64,000 bases of DNA, from contig CM037845.1 in NCBI GenBank assembly GCA_021234535.1, positions 10,284,143 to 10,348,142 of the forward strand. The letters are read 5' to 3'. The translations under genes were made by a program, and so were the position numbers. Below are positions 53,076 to 64,000 of the stretch, in pieces. Every line of letters starts with the position of its first letter. The first letter of the stretch is position 1. This DNA comes from Stichopus chloronotus. Its lineage: Eukaryota; Echinodermata; Holothuroidea; Aspidochirotida; Stichopodidae. Under the pieces are notes generated by a model. The model saw nothing but the letters and a program-made list of their open reading frames with translations, was not told the DNA's origin and ran no database searches.

Positions 53076-53789
53076 GATCCAGAAGTCCAGATGACCTTTG
53101 ATCTCCACGTAAATGATTCATCCCAGGGTTATTATGATAATAAAGATGGTTTAACATATAGTGATCATTGAGCAGCAGGTCAGCTACAATATAAAGGTAA
53201 TATGTGTAAGCCTAGTCTGTACACTGTGCATGACTTTGCATGGCTGCTTCATCAACAAGAAGGCAGTAACCGTGACTGTGTACCAGGTTAACCACGATCA
53301 TTTACGGCAATGAATACATTGACTTTTGTTTTACAGTGAGATCTTGAAATGAAATGTTTAAAATGGATTTGTAATTCATTTCAGTCCATTTTGATGTTGA
53401 TATGTAGGCCTATAGTAATTATGCACTTATCAATTGCATGACACACACAATATTCCCCTGGAGACATGCGTCGATGTCCGCTATGTGTGTCGACATTCAC
53501 ATCAGACAACACACCCATGTGGCTTGCAATGAAAGTACCTTAGCAAGATATTGACTCACACACTGAAATGTACTTTTGACAAACCAATTATATTGAACTT
53601 TCACACCTTTCAAGGAACTAAAATATGTTTCTACGAAAGTCAAAATATAAATTTTTGGATGATCTCCAACAACATTTATTCACCTAGTAAAAACTGCAGC
53701 AAAATCCGCTTTCCCAGTTCTACTGTTAGTGATGAGTTATAAAGGCATATCCATAATACAATAAACAAGTATTGCAATCACAGTAACTT

Positions 53790-54013
53790 CCCTATGTTCT
53801 GACATCCCTATGTTCCGACACACATTCCAAGAGCAGGGGCTTAGACCCTCTGGCTCCCATGGACAAGGGGCAGTGCAGACATTCCCCTTATGAGCAGTGT
53901 TTGGCCCCAAAGTCACTGTATGAAGTCTCTACGGCAATTTGCCCTCACATTTGTGCAACATATGAGCGTTGGAACATAGGGATGTTGGAACATAGGGGTG
54001 ACAGAACATGGGG
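53790..54013. mobile_element. Inverted-repeat element with CCCTATGTTC units
   Basis: The left arm has CCCTATGTTCTGACA and CCCTATGTTCCGACA. The right arm has the complementary GTTGGAACATAGGG twice, then GACAGAACATGGGG. The arms are built of about 19-bp tandem units, an unusual terminal structure. The interior has no frame of interest. Confidence 0.6.
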
Positions 54014-55349
54014 CTGTAACCGCGATCATACGCATCACAGTGCAGAGCTAGTGTGCAATGACTGGAGACTCTAGCTTTAAGCATAAAATGCATTGCATAT
54101 GAATTGAATCTTTTTCACTAGCGATTGTATGAGTATGTCTGCAAGTACACACATACTTACACAGTGTACAAAACTTTTTGGTCAAGGTAACGTTGCTCAA
54201 TTGGTCTCCTTCTTGCCTAGACTATGAAAAGGCCAAATGCAGCATTGCGTGAGATAACCAGACATCCCCGATTTTCAGGGAAAGTACCCAATTCTAGGGA
54301 TCCCTCCTGCATGATCAAGTGCTCCCCAAAATATCCCTGATTTGAAATATATATCCACGAACTAATCTTACCTCTCCCAAGATATTAATCATTGTGTACC
54401 ATGGTATCTAGCAGAAATGTCAGATAGAGCTTCATCCTTTCGCCCACCTACATACAAAGATCGACCTTCGAGAGCATCACTAATCACTGGCACACATGTA
54501 ATGAAGCCAAATGCACACTGACAATGTATGGTGGTGGTGTTTTGCCTTGCCTGGTGTGTGATCTAGCATATGACCCATGTCTGTGAGTACTTTGCATATA
54601 GTAATGTTATAGGCCCTATGCATGAAGCCAAGAACCTTCTATCAATGGCATTCTCTAACATAACCAATATGTAATTACTAAGAACAATTTATGTTGTCTC
54701 TCTAAAATTAACATCCCAACATGTAATAATCATGGCCAAAGTAGTCAAAAGCTTACAGAACCAGTTATTCTAAATTCAGAAAGCAACAACCGACACTGAT
54801 GCACTGGGACATACAGTACCCTAGCCGTGGTAGTTTTATGGAGCACCAAAGCTGTCCTTTGACCGACACCTTTGTCTCTGAAGTTGTAGGCATGACACAC
54901 CCATGATGTCCCCTCCCCTGGGGTCAAGAAGTCTGTCATACAATTGATATGTGCATAAGTATTAATGATACATACATAGAAAAAAAAATTGTTTATTTGT
55001 AGGAAATGGTACTGGAAACGATAATTTTCAGCAGAAATGCAGTGTTCAACAGCACCAATAAATGCACAAGCAGATCAGCCGCTGGAACTGCGAATACCGG
55101 TAGTGAATTAGGAACTGGGATCCTGTTCAACCCTAAAGTACCGCTGCAACATGAGAAATGCAATAAGAAAGCCAATAGACCAAACTTCAACATGGAATGT
55201 TTAGTTACACATGAACACGTTCTGCAAAGTAGATAGACTGAAACAAATTCCATGAATGATGACCCAAAATGCAAAATATCAGTTCCAGATATCATATTGA
55301 CCACAAAATGGGAAAACACAGGACAACACTAAAAGATCCAAAACAGAAC

Positions 55350-57080
55350 ATTTTGTCTGACTGTAGGCCTAGGCATGAAATTGTGGGATGCGAGAGTTAG
55401 GTCAGCACAGTCGGCCTACCCTAGGTTAATATACCCAAGTCACTCTCAGTCTAGCTTTATTACATTAGTTATGTCCCCTAGAATGGTAGGACCTAGCCTA
55501 TAAAGATAGGCTTAGATTTCCTGCCTAACAATATTGTTCTAGCCTAACACAACTTTTCACTGAAGTGACAAAATGAAAGGTTCATCCGTGCACTCCTAGT
55601 TGTCCGTGCACTCCTAACTGTCCAAAAATATCCCCTGCACAGTTTTGCAAATAGTCCAGTCCGGCCCATACGGAGCCTTGGTAAGCTATAATTGTTTCAG
55701 CCTCAAGTTAGACTGAGACAGTAAGAGTAATTAAGAAACAGTAAGAGTCAGCTTATTCTTGGAAGGGAGTTCAGGCCACAAGTTCAGAGATTTAGTGCTG
55801 GGTATACCTACATACTACACCGTAGCTTGCATTGGGCCTATGTTGTAGCCTCACCATACAGCAGGATAATATGCAACCACATCCTGCCCTAACGTTAACT
55901 TAGAAGTAATTAGAACATTACTCAAGTCTGACGCCTAGACTAGGCCTGCTCGTAGTACAGTACAGGCTAATTAGGATGTTGTTAAGCCTAACAGTAACAG
56001 TTAGTAATAGGCTAAGTTAGGGCCAATAGGAAAGTTTCTGACCTAAATTAGGCTTAGCCTAGGTAAGATCGAAACAATGTCAGAACAAAACGCAAGGGTT
56101 AATAAAAATGTGTCACTTTAAAAAAGGGAAAGCAAGATTCTCCAGTACAGGTAGTTAAAACTGTCAATCATATACTCAAGTTGATAGTAGTGACCGGCTG
56201 ATCACATTGATGGATCGTTTGCCGTCAGAGCGTATTATTCCTTCGCTGCAACTTAACTACTATACTGCATGCTGTGTGACATGTACTTGTCACTAACCTA
56301 CTAACATTATGGTCCAGTCCACTAACATAATAAAGGGTAACCAAGGTGGAACAAGTCCATGTTATTCCTGTTTGTAGGCTTGGAATTTGATTTATTTTTT
56401 TCTTCTCTTCGTTTCATGGAGATGCAATGGCTATTGCAGTAGCGCATCTGGGAAATACTGCTTTTCGTTCTAACCAAAATATACACAAAACGTGGGAGAG
56501 TCCATACCGCTTTAGGGGAAACCCCTTAATTTTGTCAGATCTGTAGTACAGTGACCAATGTTTGCTAGCCGAATACTTTAACTAATCTTTACTTCAGCTT
56601 CCTTGTCCATAGCTAGTCTCTCATCCTTTTGTTTATGTGCATCCTTTATACATATGTTATCGGTAAGCAACTGACATTTTTGCACGATCATGTTTATTGT
56701 TTCTCTTGAATAATGTCGCTCGTAAATTAAGGGGACGATTGTCACTAAACTCAAAACTGTAGCGGCCTAAGGTTAGGGCCTAACTGCATAAAGAGTAACC
56801 TACAGTCACTAACTTTGGCCAGGCTCGGTTAGTACTGAAGTACTAGCTGCAGCCTGTGTAGGCTTAACTTAGTCAACATTCAACACACGCTGAGTCGTTC
56901 GCAAAGGAACTGCACCTCCTGGTAACCTTTATGGCCATAGTTTGGCTAAGTATTGACCTAGTATCAGATGCACCATACTTCTTTTGTGCAGAGCTGACTG
57001 CTCCCTCTGTTATTCCTCTCTAATTTTGTCTTGATATTAGGGTCTTGCACATTTGTTCCCAAGTAGGCCTAGCCTATTTT
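55350..57080. promoter_or_regulatory. TAGGCCTA-rich block; candidate promoter zone of DPY19L3/ATG5
   Basis: AGGCCTA, TAGCCTA, CCTAGG and TAGGCTTA recur over 15 times (for example 55362, 55490, 55542, 55935-55950, 56040-56062, 56761-56785, 57064-57078). The same words are dense just inside SEC63 intron 1. Whether they mark promoters or a repeat is inference. Confidence 0.35.
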
Positions 57081-59602
57081 AGCTTTCTATTAATTTTATG
57101 GCAGATTTGCTTCAGAAATGTTCACATCATCCATAATCATGTATTCACGATATCTGCACAGAGATCAATTAATCATGGTCACAGTTAAAGGGAAATAGGG
57201 CGTTCAGAATACACCAACATGACCTACAAAAGAAATAGCTTTAGTCATTGTTAAACCATTCAGTCTCATCACTAAACACCTGCCAAAAGCTTCATCTCCT
57301 CAAAACATTATGTATGTGATGAGTAACGGAAGATGCAACATTTGAATTTTGAAAAGTTTGGGTGAACAAATTAGTGTGGAGCAGCAAATAACTGAGTTTC
57401 TATCTGTGAGAAACGAATTTCTTAAAAAGAAGGCTACTATAATTCCTTATTTTGAATATACTATCATTCTACATCCACAAACACTGGTATTAAAAATGTG
57501 GATGTTTCCTGTAAAACAAACGCCCTATTTCCCTTTAACAAGCACTTTGCTCTCTCTGTGTGAGAACTTCCAACATTGGGAACTGTTTCATATTAATAAA
57601 GATTAAGTGTTTTGCAAATGGTTACATCCTATTTTTTGACAAATGTTTAAGATGCTTGTAATGAACAGATATTCGAATCTATGTGTAACTCATTTCAGTA
57701 CAGAGCACAAATGTAAACAGGTCACAAACTGACAGTGTGCTTAATGGAGTAGCAGCGTGATGGATTATGATGGTATGTTAAAAGCAAGTTGGATATGGAA
57801 ATACAAAAGAGAACGAAAAGTGCAACTGTCTCGACCAAGACTACTGTACTTGGGTCACTGTTGCTATGCGGTGTGATTTTTTTTTTCATTTTGGGCATTG
57901 TATTAAAGGCTGTAATGCATCACCCCAGACAGTTTCAATTCTCCCAACCGCCTGCCTCTAGTCCCTCCTTCAGCCTGTCTTACATTCCTCCACATGTGTA
58001 ATTAAAACAATGGATCCCTGTGTACGCTGTGTAATATGAGCTGCTCTGCATCTTTCAAATTTGCTGGCAATCTAAGAGTACTGTAACTTGGAACCAGTTG
58101 AGAATTTTCCTTTCACGGAGGTAAAAATATAGCTTAGGGTGATGCAATACAGCCTTTAAAACTGCAATTACTCCAATTGTCTTACTGAGAATCTATGCTT
58201 AAAAGTTAGAAATTTTCATGATTTTATGACAGTTGTTGGTCTCCCAATTTTCCGCTGTAAGCTAACATTGTCAAAACAGTGGTCTGAGGGGAGAACATCC
58301 CTCTCTCCTGTGGGGGATCCCTACAGAAAATTTTCAGCTTTGCATAAGTACTTAGATACAAATTGATGCTATCCTTTTCATTTTATCAGGTGTTCTGATT
58401 CCCTAGGAATTTGTAATTTTTTAATGAGAAAAAAAAATAAAGAGTCAAAGGTAGAATCAGCTCATACCACATCAAGACAACCCACACCCTACAAGCTCCT
58501 CTTTCATAGTGTAAATGTAAAAAAAAATAGCAAGTAGAGATATGTAGTGTAACATAGCCTACACTTTACAGTAAAATAATTAAATTGCCCTGAAGTAACC
58601 CTCTGTGTTGCAGCATGAAAGGTGAAAGTTAGAACACAACAAACAGTAAGAGTGATGTGTACTGTAGGCCTGCACATATAGCAACAGTCCTGGGCATAGC
58701 ACTATGGTATACAGTATTACAACCCTCAACAAAGCCATCCTTCCACAAATTCAAACGCTGTATCTTAATTTTTTAAGCCACCAGGTTTGATAGTAAAATA
58801 TGCTTAAACTTCTATTGTACTTCACATTGTATGAACTCTGCAATTTTCGAATAGCCGGCTGTTCAGTTTCACTGGCATATGGTCGAGATGGTTACGCTAT
58901 TTGTGATACATCGCACCATGTTTGTATATGATCATTGAAAAATTTAGAATTCATCCCATGACTTACTTGTTTTTTACTTTTCATGAGACACTTTTGTACA
59001 TTTCAACTCAAAAACGATGTATGCACTACTATAGTTCTGTTTACCTAACACATGTGTAACATTATGTGGAGCATTCATGTTTTGAATCAATGTCACGAAG
59101 TGTACAGTACAGTATCAATAACTGGGCTTTTCATCGTTCTGATGTAGTTTGCACCCTCAGGATGCACCGTGTATATAAAATAAAACATGTCCACCATACA
59201 CATTGTAGACTTGTGATTCTCCAATGAAAATTGAATGAAAAATAATGTGAACATATTAACTCCCATGAACATGTGAACGGCATTCCAAGCAGTCAGTCAA
59301 GATGTATTGAGGACACAGTCAAGTTACATGACTCGTGCGACCATCTGGTGAAGGAAAATATACCATTGTAATAACAACACAAAAGTGGACTTTACTACAA
59401 TGACACTTATAATTCTTTGCACTGGTAAAGTACTTTGATTCAAATTTATTACCAGTAGAAAAATTCAGCAAATGCCATTGCCTTGCTGATGTGTGTGTAG
59501 ATTTCATCAAGTCGATGGAAGAGCTTGAAGTCTTAATGTGAGAAAGGAAAAGGAATGTATTTTATCCTTTTGTCAATTTTCATCCAGTTTTAGAGTTCTC
59601 CA

Positions 59603-59716
59603 ATGGCTGCTGATGACAGAGAGATTCTCAGGGAAGTCTGGCAGGGGAGGTTGCCGATGTGTTTCTCACTGGCAAAAGACGAAGAAGAGTCCTCTAGTAG
59701 AAGAGAACCTTGCTTT
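59603..59716 (+). CDS. ATG5: ATG5 exon 1 (coding)
   Basis: Encodes residues 1-38, MAADDREILREVWQGRLPMC and a Glu/Ser-rich end. Compare human [20 protein letters not shown]. The EEESSSR insert is lineage-specific. Donor GTAAGT. Confidence 0.93.
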
Positions 59717-62700
59717 GTAAGTTGAACTGATTTTTCAGCTCTAACATAATCGGCACAATACGGTGCTTGTCTTCTTCTTGGTAGGCATACAAATTTCTGT
59801 TTCAAATACCAACTAATGGAATCAAGGATCAACTGCTTTCCCAATTTGATTACGATTCTTTTTGGTTTCAGCAATAATTGTAGCCTTTGTGATCACGCAG
59901 CTGTGTGTCTGTGAGTGTGTTTGTGACGTCTACGATGTAAACACGGTATCTCATGAAGGAAAGCTTGGACGGACCTCATATTTTCTATGTCAGTGTGTTA
60001 CATTAAGTACAACATCTGTACAGATTTTGATGAAGATCAAAGGTCAAACATCCTGTGTATGACTACAAACTAGTGGTGTATGTACAGTACTGTGTATCAA
60101 TACAAGTGTTAGTAATATACACTATTAATCACTCTTAGTAATAATGATATTGCCATATGAGAAAGAAAACAGAACTAGAAGTGGTAGCTGTGTTGTCATT
60201 TCCACAGCTGTTGGTGCCCCGTCTGACATATATCACTCTCATCGCAGAGAAAATTCTCAAACACTTCAAGAAACCCCAAGAACTTTCGGAAGGAGAGGAG
60301 CTTTGGTTTGAATTCAACCATCAACCCCTAAAATGGTAGGTGATGACCTTTAAGACTTGATTGTTTCATGAGGAGGTTGTAGACAGCTCCGTGAAGGTTA
60401 TATGTTCACTGTCAACACCCCTTTGTCATGGCCAATGAATTTGCACAAATTATTTATGTTTGTTCTTTTTAACCACCATGTCATTGGGCATAACAGTCAC
60501 AGCTCTCTAGGGGCAACTGGAAGTATCGAGACTCAACATAGGTTGCTAACAACCACAAATCCACCAGGCTGTTATTCTCTCTGAGTAGTGCTAACTGGAA
60601 TGACAGCAAATTCAATGATTATCCCAGAAGACAAAACCTGCAATGATCGTCATAACCTAGTGTTTATGTTGAAAAGTCACTTCATTGTCCACAGTCTGCA
60701 TGGCAATTTGAAGATTAAAGAAGTTTGGTTTATCATACATCGCCCATACATACTAATGTATGCAAATGTGATTGATTTATTTGATTTAAATCATGATTTT
60801 CTTTAAAAAACAAAAAATCAACATCCCTGGCACTAAGTCTTTCTCATCTCCCTCACTTTCACTACCAGTCTGAAGCTAGTACTAGTATTACTGAGTTGTA
60901 GATAACTCTAGTTGCAGGCGTTACTTGTGTGTGCAAGCTCGACTATTTGTCACTATGGCGGTGTAACATATATCATCGACTGCACGTGAGTAGGTTGCAT
61001 TTCAATGTTTTGTGTGCGTTACCATCAAGGCAATATTGTATGTAGGCAAAACAATTTATGGTGTTTGTGTCACAGTAAGAAGTTATTAATCTCACTGAGC
61101 TCATGTTACTCAGCGGATCAGTGCATCATGCAGAACATGTCCACAGTTCCTCTGGGCTTTGTCGTGCATGCCTGCAAGTTCAGTTCTTCTAGTTTTGTAT
61201 TGACTTTGCGAGGTTTTAGTTTTGGTTCCTTGCTGCGGGCTGCTTACATTCTGCAATTTGAACTCCAAGTCAGGATCAGTTTTTGGTCTCTGTCTGTATC
61301 AGAGTAAGAGAATGTGAACTGCTTTTATACTACTTTGGAGATCTTGATGTCAGGATTGGATCGGAACATCAGTATCTGTTTTTGCATTTAGTCCTGTATG
61401 TGTGCAAGCAGTCATATTGTATTTCATATTCATGGTGTTGTTTTATCTCTAGTTTGCTTAAAATTGTCTTGCACTGTTTTTCACAAAGGGTTTTAGGGTG
61501 GAAGCATGCCTCAGAGTGAGAGTTATTACCCCCCTGAACCAGTGACTATCCCCCCTTAAAATAAATGCCACCCTTGCAATAGCTCCAGTTGGCAAAAAAA
61601 TTGGCAACTGTCATGTCATTAGAGCAAGAAGTGATCTCTAAATGGCACCATATTGCATCGTTCAGCATCTCAATTATCAAATATTTATGTAGGTTAAGTT
61701 GAACCCTTTCCCCTCAAAGTGGTGCATGGTGATTGCGTTGTGATTGTGTAGGCGCTTCACGTGCGGCCTCCGCCCTCTTAAAAAATCTGTGGAGAACACT
61801 GGCCAGCATATTGTTGAGGTTATACAATAATTCATTGTTATTGTTTACAATATTTAAAATTCCCCAAGATGTGATTCTTTTCCTTATTTTTTTTTTCTTC
61901 GCAGGCATTACCCAGTTGGTGTCTTGTTCGATCTGCTCACTGACAATACACCGCTTCCATGGAAGGTCAAAGTTCACTTCAAAGTAAGTTACACTTCAGC
62001 CACCTTTGAAAAGCACACCACGCCTAACAATTGACAAATCAGATAGATCATGCAAGGAAAATGTCAGTCATTAAAGATGTCATCAACACCATATGTAATG
62101 AGGACCATCAAATGTGCACAAATATTGGTACGCTCAAATCATTCGTGGATAAAAAATATCTTCACCTGTCGTGATAGCCAGGGCAGCTTAACTAAAACCA
62201 GCACCAGCTGACGTCGCAAAGTATACCACCACTTAAAATGTTATGCATTACAATGCGCATCATTCCTGCCTGTACAGTCATGTATTACTTAGTGATTTGT
62301 TGGAGGTTGCTGCCGGGAAGGATGATGGGGTATGGGGTCAGAAAGGAACTGGGATATGGTAGTGAATGTAAGTTTACCGACAATAATGGCTGTCACACCT
62401 AAAAAATAATCAAATTATGAGGGTTTTTATGAGGGTTTTCCTGTAGTTTCTTTCTTCGTTTACTTCGTGGGGGAACACCATTTAAGTATTCTGTACGCTT
62501 GGGGGACTCTGATATTTGAAGTTCAGTACTTGCAACTCTGAATCTACTCACTACAGTACTTCTACTTGGTATGGGTTGTTTGGTTTCAATGATGTCAAAA
62601 CTCTCCCCCTACTTATGTGTATAATGTAATGTTTTGAGCAGAAATTATCTTATAGACAAGGTGTATGATTGTAGGGCCCCAGTCAGTGTAAGTAGTTTAG

Positions 62701-64000
62701 CATCGGACTTCTCGCTATTGATCTAAGTTGTCAGACTCACTTTAGGCCAAATTGACAAATAAGAAATATATAAAATTTTAATGTTATAGTTTATTAAAAA
62801 TGCAAACAAACATTAATTCAAACTGTCAGGTACACAATGTATGATCTTCATGATTGTTTTTTTTTTTAGCTTTAAAAAATTTTAATGAGTCGTAACAAAT
62901 GGTCACACCAGTGCTTGCAAAGTTTGCGATGACAAGTTGGAAACACCAAACGACGAATTGAAATATCTTATGAATAAAATTTAAAGAAAACATGTCATAT
63001 ATTTTTTCCTTTGTAATATGGAGAAAGATTCTGGAGAACTTTTCTTTGTGTATTCCATTTTTCCAAGAAGGGATTCAATACCTGCAAAAGCTGCCATCAG
63101 AAATTTCTTTGCGCAACAAAAAACCGTTTGTCAGAAAGGAGCCCCAACGGGATCTGTTCTTATGACCTCAGGCTGTGAACAACAAATAAATGAAATTGAT
63201 ATATAGTGAAAGAGTTTGTCTACAACTGTTAATTTCCCATTTAAGTTGCATATGTCTATATTCTCTGCAGGGAAGAAGACTGGAATGTCAGATGCATACA
63301 TATGAATTTTGGAATGATTACTATAATTGTTGTCATTTCACTGTTAAGTACCCAAGAAAACTGCTGCTACTGTAGTGAGATTTGATGTACAGATGTGTTA
63401 CTTTTACAAAAAAAGAAGAATTCTTTTTACTTTTTGAGTATGCGGTTCAACAAAAATGCACAGAGGAACCCTTTCACGGCCACTGTATGTGACACAATTG
63501 CACACCCATACAGTAGTTGACTCTCTTTGTTTAATACTACTGTGGTGTGTACATATCACTGTCTTTCAATGCATCCAATTCTCACGTGATATCATACATG
63601 TTTGTGTTTTCTCGTCACTACAAACCCTAACCCTGACAGTAGCTCTGGTTATCACATCATATTTTTTGATGAGAAAAGTCTTTCGGAGACATGATTTTGA
63701 TAAAAAAAAAAAAGTGAAGAGAAGGTGCCCAATGGGTGCATTTATATGCAGATATCGCATGCACACCTAAAGGGGCTCATTGAGTTGTTTCATTAAATTC
63801 ATGATATTTGTTTGCACCAGTTAATTATAACTCATATATTGAGTGAGCATAAATGGTCAAACTAGGAGATTCTGAACATCTGACACACGACTGAAGTAAC
63901 AATGACAAGGTAATTAACGGGCAAAACTACTTCTTGCAAATCTGTGACCAGACACTTTTTACCATTAGGTATTAATCTTAGTCAACTCCTATTCACAAAA
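59603..64000 (+). CDS. ATG5: ATG5, autophagy protein 5 (first three coding exons, partial)
   Basis: ATG5 is conjugated to ATG12 and binds ATG16L1; the complex directs lipidation of LC3/ATG8 on forming autophagosomes. Coding exons here: 59603-59716, 60208-60335, 61905-61983 (107 residues of about 275). They encode DREILREVWQGRLPMCFSLA, then VPRLTYITLIAEKILKHFK, LWFEFNHQPLKWHYPVGVLF and DLLTDNTPLPWKVKVHFK, the ubiquitin-fold UFD-1, close to human ATG5. The ATG12-acceptor lysine (K130 in human) lies in the next exon, beyond the window or unrecognised within it. ATG 59603 is the first in frame; a TTTTAG just before it (59590-59595) could be the acceptor of a 5' UTR intron, as in vertebrate ATG5. 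Confidence 0.93.
59717..60207 (+). other. ATG5 intron 1
   Basis: Contains a DR1-like AGATCAAAGGTCA (60034-60046). No exon. Confidence 0.4.
60208..60335 (+). CDS. ATG5: ATG5 exon 2 (coding)
   Basis: Encodes residues 39-80: LLVPRLTYITLIAEKILKHF and ELWFEFNHQPLK, matching human [20 protein letters not shown] and IWFEYEGTPLKW. Confidence 0.95.
60336..61904 (+). other. ATG5 intron 2
   Basis: Its 3' part is occupied by the second family-2 inverted-repeat element (61473-61797); otherwise nothing recognised. Confidence 0.45.
61473..61797. mobile_element. Family 2 TIR element, copy 2 (inverted relative to copy 1)
   Basis: Read on the minus strand from 61797 it begins CAGTGTTCTCCACAG, shares TTTGATAATTGAGATGCT and GCAATCACCA with copy 1 in the same order, has the G-run segment, and ends near 61473 with ACAGTG-type terminus. 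It is diverged but clearly homologous. Confidence 0.6.
61905..61983 (+). CDS. ATG5: ATG5 exon 3 (coding)
   Basis: Encodes residues 81-107, WHYPVGVLFDLLTD and LPWKVKVHFK, matching human WHYPIGLLFDLL and LPWNITVHFK. The next expected segment (SFPE...) was not found before 64000. Confidence 0.95.
61984..63768 (+). other. ATG5 intron 3 (start)
   Basis: No exon identified. A segment at 63060-63110 faintly resembles the next ATG5 exon but was rejected. Confidence 0.4.
63769..64000. mobile_element. Family 1 TIR element, second copy, cut by window end
   Basis: Begins AAAGGGGCTCATTGAGTTGTTTC, as copy 1 at 3982, diverges in the middle, and realigns at TGTGACCAGACACTTTT (63944; copy 1 at 4151). The far inverted repeat would be past 64000. 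Confidence 0.55.

Larger units (their letters stand above)
51329..59602. other. Head-to-head interval between DPY19L3 and ATG5
   Basis: No coding exon was recognised over 8.3 kb. It contains a three-copy tandem repeat (52670-53075), an inverted-repeat element (53790-54013) and dense TAGGCCTA-type words at 55350-57080, the likely zone of 5' UTR exons and promoters. Confidence 0.45.

Noticed and set aside
63018..63206. Possible ATG5 exon 4 (FPRRDSIPAKAAIRNFF resembles the FPEKDLLHCPSKDAIEAHF region)
   Set aside because: Only scattered matches, no ADALKH-type lysine region, no good acceptor in phase 0 and no donor at the expected place.
1..64000. CRISPR arrays, operons, prophage or bacterial genes
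   Set aside because: Split genes with GT-AG introns and eukaryotic proteins; the tandem repeats lack unique equal-length spacers.

Overview
The window is animal nuclear DNA: AT-rich, long introns with standard GT-AG boundaries, many short tandem repeats and small non-autonomous elements. It carries three conserved housekeeping genes, all recognised from conceptual translation of spliced exons: SEC63 (plus strand, complete, 341-23421), a DPY19L3-type C-mannosyltransferase (minus strand, complete coding part, 51295-33804) and the first three coding exons of ATG5 (plus strand, 59603-61983, running off the right edge). Protein similarity is close to vertebrate orthologues, and the exon structure and repeat content (DR1-type TGACCTTTGACCT repeats, GAT microsatellites) suggest a marine invertebrate deuterostome, most likely an echinoderm. 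That placement is inference; no species can be named from the sequence.

Layout. 1-340: upstream DNA of SEC63 with a short perfect hairpin. 341-23421: SEC63 in 22 coding exons, about 758 residues when one apparent extra base in exon 12 is discounted; as written, that base creates an in-frame TGA at 13587-13589. 23422-about 24700: SEC63 3' UTR. 24700-31900: intergenic DNA with tandem repeats. 31931-33803: a roughly 41-bp minisatellite, a candidate inverted-repeat element and the 3' flank of DPY19L3. 33804-51295: DPY19L3 in 16 coding exons, 745 residues. 51296-59602: the head-to-head interval between DPY19L3 and ATG5, with dense TAGGCCTA-type words at 55.3-57.1 kb, where 5' UTR exons and a shared promoter may lie. 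59603-64000: ATG5 exons 1-3 and the start of intron 3.

The three products share no pathway. SEC63 is the J-domain partner of BiP at the ER translocon, DPY19L3 mannosylates tryptophans of secreted proteins in the ER lumen, and ATG5 is the core of the ATG12-ATG5-ATG16 conjugate in autophagy. SEC63 and ATG5 are also neighbours in the human genome (6q21), so their linkage here looks ancestral.

No unknown multi-gene system was found. The most unusual signals are: (1) two apparently identical 123-nt elements in SEC63 introns that, on the antisense strand, fold as a 76-nt tRNA-like cloverleaf plus a second hairpin followed by a T-run; (2) three tandem copies of the acceptor and first part of DPY19L3 exon 5; (3) the frame break in SEC63 exon 12; (4) small terminal-inverted-repeat element families with two copies each inside the window.
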